A stretch of DNA of 48,232 nt from Candidatus Alcyoniella australis. GTDB lineage: Bacteria; Lernaellota; Lernaellaia; JAVCCG01; Alcyoniellaceae. The position numbers were made by a program, and so were the translations under genes. Of the stretch, positions 8,232 to 15,185 are shown one piece after another. The stretch's first letter is position 1. Every line of letters begins with the position of its first letter. The stretch lies in contig JAVCCG010000064.1 of the NCBI GenBank assembly GCA_030765605.1, positions 1 through 48,232 on the forward strand, in the 5' to 3' direction. Below the pieces are notes generated by a model. That model made no database searches. It saw only the letters and a list, made by a program, of their open reading frames with translations, and was not told the origin of the DNA.

Positions 8232-10745
8232 TCATCCAAGCCTGTCGAATTGGGTGCGACTGATGATCTCGTCCTGGATCGCCTTGCCCAGATCGACGAA
8301 CAGCGCGGAATAGCCCGAAACGCGCACAACCAGGTCGATATACTTCTCCGGGTGGGCCTGGGCGTCGAGCAAAGTGGCGTTGTCCACCACGTTGAACTGG
8401 GCCTCCATTCCGCCCTGGGAGAAGTAACCGCGAATCAGCGCGCCGAACTTCAGACGCCGCTCGGGCGTGGAGAGCATCGCGGGCAGCAGCTTGATATTCA
8501 GCGCGCAGCCGTTGCCGATCAGCGTCTGGTCGAACTTGGCCAACGAGTTCATCACGCCGGTGGGCCCGTTGCTCTCCGAGCCGTTGGTGGGCGAGAGACT
8601 GTTGGAGATCGGCGTGCCCGCAAGACGGCCGTTGGCCGTGGCCCCGAGCATCGCGCCCTCGAGCACGTGCATGCCGTAAGAGAAGAACCCCGGCCGAAAA
8701 TGACCGCCGCGCGAACCCTCGCGCGCGGAGACCTCGCGGCAGAAGTTCTCTACAATCTGTTTGGCGATCAGGTCCGCGCCGTCCTCGTCGCGGCCGTAGC
8801 GCGGCACGCGGTGTTGCAGATACTGCCGCATCACCTCGTTGTCGCGGAAGTTGTTGCGCAGCGCCCGCAGCAACTGGGGCATGGTGAACTTGCGCTGCTC
8901 GAACACCGCGTACTTGATCGCGGCCAGCGAGTCCGCGACCGTGCCCAGTCCGCGGGCCGAGATCGAGCTGAAGTTGTAGCGCGCACCACCCTGGGTCAGA
9001 TCGCGGGCGTTTTCCAGGCAGCCCTCGATGCTCAGCGAGACAAAGGGGCTGTGCAGGGTCTGTGCATAGGCCTGGTCCTTGAGGTTCGTGGCCCGGGCCA
9101 CCACGTCGATCATGAACCGCACCTGGCTTTGGAAAGCCTCGAACAGCTGCTCGTAACTCTCGAACCGCGCCGGGTCGCCGGTATCGGGCCCTAGTCGGCG
9201 GCCGAGGATAAACAGCCGACCGCGGTTGAGCGTCATCTCCAGCGCGCCGACCAGCGAGATATCGTTGCCCGAGGTGCAGCCAAAGGTATCGCCCTCGCCC
9301 GTGGGCTCGACGCAGCCGATCACCGCGTAGTCGCGCGCCGCGGCCGCGCTGTAGCCGTCGCGGGTCAGCGCCTCGACCACCACCTCGTCGTTGAACACCG
9401 CCGGGCCGGAGGTCACGCTGAACAGCTCCGCGGTCTTGTCCAACCAGCTCTGCGGCGATTTGGAATCAATGCGGATCGAGAAGCTGTTGCCCAGGGCCCG
9501 CACGTCGGCCACCGCGTCGAGGAACACCTCGGAGAGCTCGTTGGTCGCGTCATTGCCATCGGGCCCCAGCCCGCCGACCGTGACCGCGTTGGAATCGGCC
9601 CCCAGTTCGCTGCCCGTATTCTTGCCGCCAAAGGGGATCGTCAGCAGGTTCGACGAGAGTTTGATCAACAACTCCTCGACGATGTCCAGGGCCCCACGGC
9701 GCGTCAGCGCGCCGCGTTGGATATCGCGTTGATAGTACGGATAGAGGTACTGATCCGAACGCCCGACAGCGAAAATCCCGACCATGCCGTGGGCCACGAT
9801 CGCGCCGACCTGGGTCAGCCACAACGACTGCACGGCCTCGGCAAAATCGCGCGGCGGATCATAGGGCACGCGCTCACAGCGCTGCGCGATCGCAAGCAAT
9901 TCGGCCTTACGCTGCGGATCGCCCTGCCCCTTTGCCTGCTCGCGGGCCAGGACTGCGAAGCGTCCGGCAAAGTTCTTGATCGCATCGCAGCAAATCAGCG
10001 CGGCCTCGCAAAAGGCCACACCGTCCGTATCGTTGTCCGCCCTGCACTGTTCCAGCCGCTGCTGTGCACGTCGAGCCACTTCGCGGAACCCGATCGGCAG
10101 CAGATTGCGATGGCCCACAACCATGTGCCCCTGCACGTCGAACACGTTCATCACCATGCCCGGATTGTTGTAGCTCAGCTCCTCCACTGCCTTGGGCGCC
10201 TGGCTAAGCTTGAACTGCGGCGAGCGCACCATCTGGAACAGCGTGTGCATATCCAGACTGCGGTAGCGCCGGTAGATGCTCAGCGGGTCCAGGCGCACTC
10301 CGAAGTGCAAACCGTTTTCCTTCCACAGCCGACGCTTGAGCGCGCGCAGGCTGCGCTTGCGCCAGTACGGCAGGATCTGGTCGAACAGCTCGCTGCGGTC
10401 CTGCGGATCGATGCGGTAGGGCTGCCGTTCGCGCGCCAGCAACGAGTCCAGGTCCATCTCGAGCACCGCGTTGATGTCGCCGCGCTCCACCGGGATCGGC
10501 GTGCCCACGATCTTGCTGGTGCGGTTGCCCACGATCCCCTCGCAATCGAGGATCTCGATGCTCATCTTCTCCAGGCAATTTTGCAGGGCCAGCGCCGCGC
10601 GCAACGAAGGATGGCGGCCCACGGTGGCCCGATACGACTCGGTGACATAACGCGCGCGCTCGATGCAGATCTCGTAAGGCGCGTGCAGCACCAGATTTTT
10701 ATAGCACGCGTTTCGTTCTGAGATGCCAGGAGGAAAATCAATCAT
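8232..10745 (-). CDS. Glycyl radical enzyme (pyruvate formate-lyase/dehydratase superfamily), substrate unknown
   Basis: This oxygen-sensitive enzyme (837 residues) carries both catalytic signatures. The thiyl-radical cysteine is C478 in GCVEP, with E480 the general base typical of the dehydratase/choline-lyase branch. The glycyl radical site is G811 in RVSGYSA. The family motif GRSDQYLYPYY is at 328-338. After GCVEP the sequence (about 481-495) departs from the glycerol/propanediol dehydratase and choline lyase patterns I know, so I do not assign a substrate. These enzymes need a radical-SAM activase, normally next door, and none is present in this window. There is also no microcompartment gene. 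The start at 10745 has a GGAG about eight bases upstream. The gene is divergent from the acyl-CoA dehydrogenase across a 232-bp gap. Confidence 0.92.
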   Translation of the reverse strand: MIDFPPGISERNACYKNLVLHAPYEICIERARYVTESYRATVGRHPSLRAALALQNCLEKMSIEILDCEGIVGNRTSKIVGTPIPVERGDINAVLEMDLDSLLARERQPYRIDPQDRSELFDQILPYWRKRSLRALKRRLWKENGLHFGVRLDPLSIYRRYRSLDMHTLFQMVRSPQFKLSQAPKAVEELSYNNPGMVMNVFDVQGHMVVGHRNLLPIGFREVARRAQQRLEQCRADNDTDGVAFCEAALICCDAIKNFAGRFAVLAREQAKGQGDPQRKAELLAIAQRCERVPYDPPRDFAEAVQSLWLTQVGAIVAHGMVGIFAVGRSDQYLYPYYQRDIQRGALTRRGALDIVEELLIKLSSNLLTIPFGGKNTGSELGADSNAVTVGGLGPDGNDATNELSEVFLDAVADVRALGNSFSIRIDSKSPQSWLDKTAELFSVTSGPAVFNDEVVVEALTRDGYSAAAARDYAVIGCVEPTGEGDTFGCTSGNDISLVGALEMTLNRGRLFILGRRLGPDTGDPARFESYEQLFEAFQSQVRFMIDVVARATNLKDQAYAQTLHSPFVSLSIEGCLENARDLTQGGARYNFSSISARGLGTVADSLAAIKYAVFEQRKFTMPQLLRALRNNFRDNEVMRQYLQHRVPRYGRDEDGADLIAKQIVENFCREVSAREGSRGGHFRPGFFSYGMHVLEGAMLGATANGRLAGTPISNSLSPTNGSESNGPTGVMNSLAKFDQTLIGNGCALNIKLLPAMLSTPERRLKFGALIRGYFSQGGMEAQFNVVDNATLLDAQAHPEKYIDLVVRVSGYSALFVDLGKAIQDEIISRTQFDRLG

Positions 10746-10844
10746 CCATTCACTCCGATACCCTTACCAACACGGCCTTTTTTGCCCGGTCCATCTTACA
10801 CTCGTCATTATCGAATTCAATCGACGCAGCCCACACGGTTTAAG

Positions 10845-10873
10845 TTGACACCACATTCTCCGGATGTTAACCT
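10845..10873 (+). promoter_or_regulatory. Candidate promoter of the acyl-CoA dehydrogenase gene
   Basis: A perfect TTGACA (10845..10850) is followed after 17 bp by TAACCT (10868..10873), a partial -10 match. The predicted start point (about 10880) coincides with the first base of the palindromic operator. The leader to the ATG at 10978 would be about 98 nt. Confidence 0.5.
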
Positions 10874-10879
10874 TTTTTA

Positions 10880-10897
10880 TGAATGAGGGCTCATTCA
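10880..10897 (+). promoter_or_regulatory. Palindromic operator of FadR (TetR family) type
   Basis: The 18-bp site TGAATGAGGGCTCATTCA is a perfect inverted repeat with 8-bp arms. It fits the half-site pattern TGAATGA-N4-TCATTCA that I recall for the Bacillus subtilis FadR (YsiA) box. That repressor is a TetR-family protein released from DNA by long-chain acyl-CoA, and it controls beta-oxidation genes. Here the site covers the predicted transcription start of an acyl-CoA dehydrogenase. The functional match of site and gene makes fatty-acid-responsive repression likely, although no regulator gene is in the window. Confidence 0.65.
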
Positions 10898-10977
10898 ATG
10901 GGTCCCACTCCCCGCTTACTAACCACTTGACTTCGGCAGGCCGAGGCTCTGTGCCGCCGATGGTGAGGAGACGCCCT

Positions 10978-12825
10978 ATGAGTCACTACAAAGTTGACGA
11001 ACGCGATGTGAAATTCGTCCTGTTCGAGCAGCTCGGTATCGACAAGCTGTGCGATCTGCCGGCATTTGCCGAGCACGACCCGGACATGCTGAAAATGGTT
11101 CTCGATGAGGCATTGAAGCTGGCGACCAACGAGGTCGCGGTGATCAACGAGGACAGCGATAAGATCGGCGCCAAGATCGAGGACGGCCAGGTTACCTCAC
11201 CCCCGGGCACTAAGCAGGCCTTCAAAACTTTCGCCGAAAACGGCTGGGTCGCGCTGGACTGCGATCCGGAATTCGGCGGCCAGGGCATGCCCTACGCGCT
11301 GAAGATGGCGACAATGGAGTTCTTCTGCGGCTCGTGCATGGCGTTCACGATGTACGCCGACCTGACCCACGGCGCGGCGCATCTGATCGAGGCCTTCGGC
11401 ACCGACGAGCTCAAGCAAACCTACGTCGAGAAGATGTACACCGGCCAGTGGGCGGGCACGATGTGCCTCACCGAGCCTCAGGCCGGATCGGACTTGGCCG
11501 CGATCAAGACCACGGCCAAACGCGAGGGCGACCACTTCAAAATCGTCGGCACCAAGAACTTCATCTCCTGCGGCGACCACGACGTCACCGACAACATCGT
11601 CCACCTGCTGCTGGCTCACATTGAGGGCGCACCCCAGGGGACCAAGGGCATCAGCCTGTTCGTGGTGCCCAAATACCGCCTCAACGACGACGGCTCGCTG
11701 GGCGACTCCAACGACGTGACCACGGTGAGCATCGAGCACAAGATGGGCATCAAGGGCTCCCCGACCTGCGTGCTGAACTTCGGCGACGAGGGCAGCACCG
11801 TGGGTTACCTGCTGGGCGAGGAGAACCGTGGCCTGAAGTACATGTTCCAAATGATGAACGAGGCCCGGCTCTACGTCGGACTACAGGCCGCCAGCCAGGC
11901 CGGCACCGCCTATTGCAACGCGCTGGAATACGCTCGCGAGCGCATCCAGTTCGTGCACGTCTCGCAGATGAGAAACCCCGAGGCCAAGCCCGTGCCGATC
12001 ATCGAGCACCCCGACGTGCGCCAGATGCTGATGTTCCAAAAATCGATGAGCGAGGGCCTGCGTGCGCTGCTGTTGACCGTGGCCTACTACATCGACATGT
12101 CCCGGCACGCTGCGACCGAGGAAGAGCGCGCCAAGCACAAAGACTTGGTCGACCTGATGATCCCGATCTGCAAGGCCTACAGCTCCGATCAGGCTTTCCG
12201 CGTAACCGAGTCCGCGATCCAGACCTACGGCGGCTACGGCTATTGCTCGGAATACCCGGTCGAGCAGTACGCCCGCGACACCAAGATCTGCTCGATCTAC
12301 GAGGGGACCAACGGCATTCAGGCCCTGGACTTGGTCGGCCGCAAGCTGGCCCTCAAGGGCGGCGCGCTGTTCATGACCTACATGGCGCAGCTGGCCGAGA
12401 ACATTGACAAGCACAAAGACCATCCACTGCTGTCCGACGCGGTCGCCAGACTCGACGCGGCACGCAACACCCTATCCGAGTGCGTGATGCTCTTTGGCTC
12501 CAAGGGCAAGGGCAAATCCGCTATCTACCCGGTGCTGTGCGCCACATCGTTCCTCGAGATGTTCGGCCACCTGATGGTCAGCCACCTGCTGCTGTGGCAG
12601 GCATCGATCGCCTTTGAGAAACTCCAGGCGATCTACGCTGACAAGGGCATCGGCGAGGACGCCGGCGAGCGTGCGGCATTCTTGGCCGATCACGACGACG
12701 CGCGTTACTACGACGGCAAGGTCAAGAGCGCCCTGTGGTTCTCGACCAACATCCTGCCCCGCGTGGGAGCGATCGCCGAAACGATCAAGAGCGACAACAC
12801 CTCGGCCCTGGACATCGTGTTCTAA
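10978..12825 (+). CDS. Acyl-CoA dehydrogenase, long (about 600-residue) form with C-terminal extension
   Basis: This flavoenzyme oxidises acyl-CoA to 2-enoyl-CoA and passes electrons to electron-transfer flavoprotein. The 615-residue product has the N-terminal helical domain, the beta-domain substrate/FAD motif MCLTEPQAGSDL (162-173), and the C-terminal helical domain with YGGYGYCSEYPVEQYARD. The catalytic base is Glu442 in IYEGTNGIQ. Residues about 470-615 form the extra helical domain of the long subfamily that is often annotated as DmdC-like (methylmercaptopropionyl-CoA dehydrogenase). The true acyl chain cannot be told from sequence. The ATG at 10978 follows GAGGAG and avoids a 38-residue non-conserved extension that would cross the operator. 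The gene is monocistronic, with its own promoter, operator and terminator. Confidence 0.93.
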   Translation: MSHYKVDERDVKFVLFEQLGIDKLCDLPAFAEHDPDMLKMVLDEALKLATNEVAVINEDSDKIGAKIEDGQVTSPPGTKQAFKTFAENGWVALDCDPEFGGQGMPYALKMATMEFFCGSCMAFTMYADLTHGAAHLIEAFGTDELKQTYVEKMYTGQWAGTMCLTEPQAGSDLAAIKTTAKREGDHFKIVGTKNFISCGDHDVTDNIVHLLLAHIEGAPQGTKGISLFVVPKYRLNDDGSLGDSNDVTTVSIEHKMGIKGSPTCVLNFGDEGSTVGYLLGEENRGLKYMFQMMNEARLYVGLQAASQAGTAYCNALEYARERIQFVHVSQMRNPEAKPVPIIEHPDVRQMLMFQKSMSEGLRALLLTVAYYIDMSRHAATEEERAKHKDLVDLMIPICKAYSSDQAFRVTESAIQTYGGYGYCSEYPVEQYARDTKICSIYEGTNGIQALDLVGRKLALKGGALFMTYMAQLAENIDKHKDHPLLSDAVARLDAARNTLSECVMLFGSKGKGKSAIYPVLCATSFLEMFGHLMVSHLLLWQASIAFEKLQAIYADKGIGEDAGERAAFLADHDDARYYDGKVKSALWFSTNILPRVGAIAETIKSDNTSALDIVF

Positions 12826-12850
12826 GACCGTTCAACCGCTTCAATGCACA

Positions 12851-12880
12851 AGCCCCGGCCAATCGGCCGGGGCTTTTTTT
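12851..12880 (+). terminator. Rho-independent terminator after the acyl-CoA dehydrogenase
   Basis: AGCCCCGGCC and GGCCGGGGCT form a perfect 10-bp stem around AATC and are followed by seven T residues. It starts 25 nt past the stop codon. Confidence 0.95.
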
Positions 12881-12922
12881 GTTATTTAAAAAACGGAGTG
12901 AGGGCGAAGGAGGTAAAGATCA

Positions 12923-12939
12923 AGGCACCTTTGAGGTGC
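12923..12939. repeat. Perfect 7-bp inverted repeat
   Basis: GGCACCT and AGGTGCC flank TTG. There is no T run on either side, so it is not an obvious terminator. It may be part of an RNA 3' structure of the nitroreductase transcript, or a protein site. Confidence 0.5.
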
Positions 12940-13026
12940 CCGCAAAACTCGCGCAGCACAATCATCATTGCTCAACGACCAGCCCCGCGTCGCGGCGATC
13001 ATCGTTGGTCAACGACTAGTGTAATA

Positions 13027-13065
13027 CGCGAGGCATGCTCCGGCTCAAAGCCGGCCCTGCTCGCG
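13027..13065. repeat. Nested inverted repeat (REP-like)
   Basis: The outer arms CGCGAG/CTCGCG (13027..13032 and 13060..13065) enclose inner arms CCGGCT/AGCCGG (13040..13045 and 13049..13054). The shape resembles small REP-type palindromes that collect between convergent genes. Only one copy is seen in this window. Confidence 0.45.
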
Positions 13066-13137
13066 CCTACCCAATATTGTTGAACAATAATATTACCCAC
13101 CCACTTTTATCCGATGTGGAGTGGGCAGGCAGCAGGT

Positions 13138-13677
13138 CTAAAATTTATCGTTGTGAATGATATCGCCCAGGGGCTTGCGCGGTGTGGTGTTGGGCATCTG
13201 CGCGGGCACGCCCAGCGGCACCAGCTCGACCACCTGGTATTCATCGGGCACTCCGAGCACTTGCGCGGCCTTGGCGTGATCGATCATGCCGATGTGCACT
13301 GTGCCGTACCCCAGGGCCTGGGCCGCCAACGTCAGGTTGGCCATGCCCAACGCCACGTCGAACATGTACCAGTCGCCCAGCTCCGTGACCGCCCCGCCTT
13401 TCTTGAACCCGGACAGGTTGCGCCGGCCGATGCCGGCGATTACCAGCGGCGCCTCGAACAGCGCCGGACGCCCCGGATTGCGTTCGCCCACCGCCTCGGC
13501 CAGGGCCGCCTTGACCTCGGGGTCGCTGATCACGATGTACTCGGCGCACTGGGTGTTGGCCCAGGACGGAGCCCAACGCGCCGCGTCGAGAATCTCGTTG
13601 AGGTGTTCTGCGGTTACGGGGTCTGATTTATAGCTGCGCACGCTGCGACGCGAGTGAATTGCCTCGAAAAGATCCAT
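13138..13677 (-). CDS. Nitroreductase-family flavoprotein
   Basis: The 179-residue product belongs to the FMN-dependent, NAD(P)H-using nitroreductase fold. It opens with the family hallmark RRSVRSYKSDPV (the Arg cluster contacts FMN phosphate). WAPSWANTQCAEYIVI follows, and near the C-terminus comes ALGYGTVHIGMID (the typical glycine-rich GxG region) with LVPLGVPA. The physiological substrate cannot be inferred; family members reduce quinones, nitro-compounds or flavins. The ATG at 13677 is set by GGAGG nine bases upstream, which lies within the end of the sirtuin gene, so the two are translated from one message. It is the last gene of a minus-strand cluster. Confidence 0.88.
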   Translation of the reverse strand: MDLFEAIHSRRSVRSYKSDPVTAEHLNEILDAARWAPSWANTQCAEYIVISDPEVKAALAEAVGERNPGRPALFEAPLVIAGIGRRNLSGFKKGGAVTELGDWYMFDVALGMANLTLAAQALGYGTVHIGMIDHAKAAQVLGVPDEYQVVELVPLGVPAQMPNTTPRKPLGDIIHNDKF

Positions 13678-13681
13678 CTGT

Positions 13682-14443
13682 TCAATCCTCCCCAATCAGC
13701 TTGAGACGGTCGGCGACCGCGGCCAAGGTTTCGGACGACGAGCCTTGTACGAACAGGTCGGCCAGCGAGTCGGTCAGCGCGGTGCGCGTGGTGTTGAACT
13801 CGACGATCGCCGCTCCGGCACGCTTGGCGATAAACGGGATGTGCGACGCCGGGGCGACCGTGGCGCTGGTGCCGATGACCATGATGCAATCGCAGTTCTG
13901 CGCCTCGTGCTGGCTGAGCATGCTGGCCTCGACCGGAATCGGCTCGCCGAAGAACACCACGTCGGGCTTGAGCACCGCACCGCAACTGCACATCGGCAGC
14001 TCGTCGGATTCAAGGCTCTCCTCGTAATCCTCGCGGCCGTAGGTTTTCTGGCAGTTCAGGCAGATCAGCCTGCTGCCGTTTCCGTGGAACTCGATTACCT
14101 TTTTATTGCCCGCGTCCTGGTGCAGGTTGTCGATGTTCTGGGTGATCACCGCCTTGAGCATGCCCATCTGCTCCAGCCGGGCCAACGCGAGGTGCCCCGG
14201 ATTGGGCCGCGCGCGCTCGACGATCAGGTGTAGTTCCTTGATCATTTGGTAGACCTTGGCCGGGTTGTTGGAAAAGGCCTCGATGGTGGCGTACTCCATC
14301 GGGTTGAAGCGATCCCAAAGTCCTCCGGGACTGCGGAAATCGGGGATGCCCGAGTCCGTGCTGATCCCGGCACCGGTGAGGGCGATCACGTGATGCGATC
14401 CCGATAAGAGCCTCGCCGCCCGCTTTACGGATTCGACGTCCAT
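13682..14443 (-). CDS. NAD-dependent protein deacylase (sirtuin, Sir2 family)
   Basis: Sirtuins remove acyl groups from lysine using NAD+. All core motifs are present in 253 residues: GAGIST (24-29), TQNIDNLH (101-108), the catalytic His120 in EFHG, and a zinc site made of C128, C131, C152 and C154. The second zinc pair is C-x-C (CSC) rather than the more common C-x2-C. The late NAD-binding strand carries VIGTSATVAPAS. Start at 14443 is two bases from the stop of the upstream TPR gene, with its GGAG inside that gene. The downstream nitroreductase begins four bases after its stop, so the three form an operon. Target proteins are unknown. Confidence 0.93.
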   Translation of the reverse strand: MDVESVKRAARLLSGSHHVIALTGAGISTDSGIPDFRSPGGLWDRFNPMEYATIEAFSNNPAKVYQMIKELHLIVERARPNPGHLALARLEQMGMLKAVITQNIDNLHQDAGNKKVIEFHGNGSRLICLNCQKTYGREDYEESLESDELPMCSCGAVLKPDVVFFGEPIPVEASMLSQHEAQNCDCIMVIGTSATVAPASHIPFIAKRAGAAIVEFNTTRTALTDSLADLFVQGSSSETLAAVADRLKLIGED

Positions 14444-14445
14444 TA

Positions 14446-15090
14446 TCAGCTAAGCTCCTTGATTCGAGCCCGGGCTCGATCCAGCATGTCTTCGCGCTCG
14501 CCGGTGACTTCTCCGATGCTTACGTAGCGCCGCCAGCATTCGAGGGCATCGCGGTTGCGGCTCATCTGTTCGTAGACCAACGCCAGGTTGAAGTGGGCGC
14601 TGGCGTAGTCGTAGTCGATGTTCACAGCCTTCTGGTAGGCTTCCGCCGATTCCTCGTAGCGCTGCAGGCGGCCCATGGCGATGCCCATGTAGTTGTAGGC
14701 CTTGGAATGCTCCGGCTCGATCTCGATCGCTGTTTCCAAAATATCGACCGCGTCCTTGTAGCGCTCGCTGCGGATCAGATTGCGCGCCATGGATAGGTGG
14801 TCCTCGAACAACCTCGCCCTACCCTGCGGCGTATCGTCCAACGGCGCGGGGGTCATCTCGAACTCGATCCGCGGATCCATCCGGCTGCCGCGCGGCTTGG
14901 CGCGCAGCGGCTGCGTGGGCTGCTGCTCGGGCGTACGCTGGGCCGCCATGTAGACCATGGTCACGGCAATGATCGCACCGATGCCGATCATGCTCGCCGA
15001 CGTCGGACCGAAAAGGCCGAACACGAGGTAGCCCGCCAGCGTCAGCACGCAAATCGCCACCAGCGACGTTATGTAGAGCGCTATCCGCAC
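14446..15090 (-). CDS. Small membrane protein with TPR repeats
   Basis: The 214-residue product has two N-terminal membrane helices (about 5-28 and 34-51). A Pro/Arg-rich linker follows, then three to four TPR-like helical repeats (about 90-212; examples are YKDAVDILETAIEIEP and YEESAEAYQKAVNID). TPRs bind other proteins, so this could be a membrane-bound scaffold facing the cytoplasm. Translation begins at GTG (15090) with GGAGG five bases upstream. It is translationally coupled to the sirtuin gene. No specific family name is justified. Confidence 0.8.
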   Translation of the reverse strand: MRIALYITSLVAICVLTLAGYLVFGLFGPTSASMIGIGAIIAVTMVYMAAQRTPEQQPTQPLRAKPRGSRMDPRIEFEMTPAPLDDTPQGRARLFEDHLSMARNLIRSERYKDAVDILETAIEIEPEHSKAYNYMGIAMGRLQRYEESAEAYQKAVNIDYDYASAHFNLALVYEQMSRNRDALECWRRYVSIGEVTGEREDMLDRARARIKELS

Positions 15091-15185
15091 CCTGCCTCCG
15101 CCGGTTTTCAGATTAAGACCACATAAATGATTTTCTTAACACATTTGCCACGGCCGTGAAAGCGCGCCGCCCGTTGATAGGCGGC

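Larger units (their letters stand above)
12881..13137. other. Gene-free intergenic stretch with small repeats
   Basis: No convincing gene lies between the dehydrogenase terminator and the nitroreductase stop. The stretch contains a perfect 7-bp hairpin (12923..12939) and two copies of a TCAACGAC-containing segment (around 12972 and 13010). It also holds a nested hairpin (13027..13065) and an AT-rich imperfect palindrome of AATATTGTT type (around 13073..13095). None is followed by a T run that would mark a clear minus-strand terminator for the nitroreductase gene. Confidence 0.6.

Noticed and set aside
10864-10977. Extended N-terminus for the acyl-CoA dehydrogenase
   Set aside because: It would translate through the palindromic operator and is non-conserved; the ATG at 10978 has GAGGAG.
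13027-13065. Rho-independent terminator of the nitroreductase operon
   Set aside because: The hairpin is good, but no T run follows on the minus strand.
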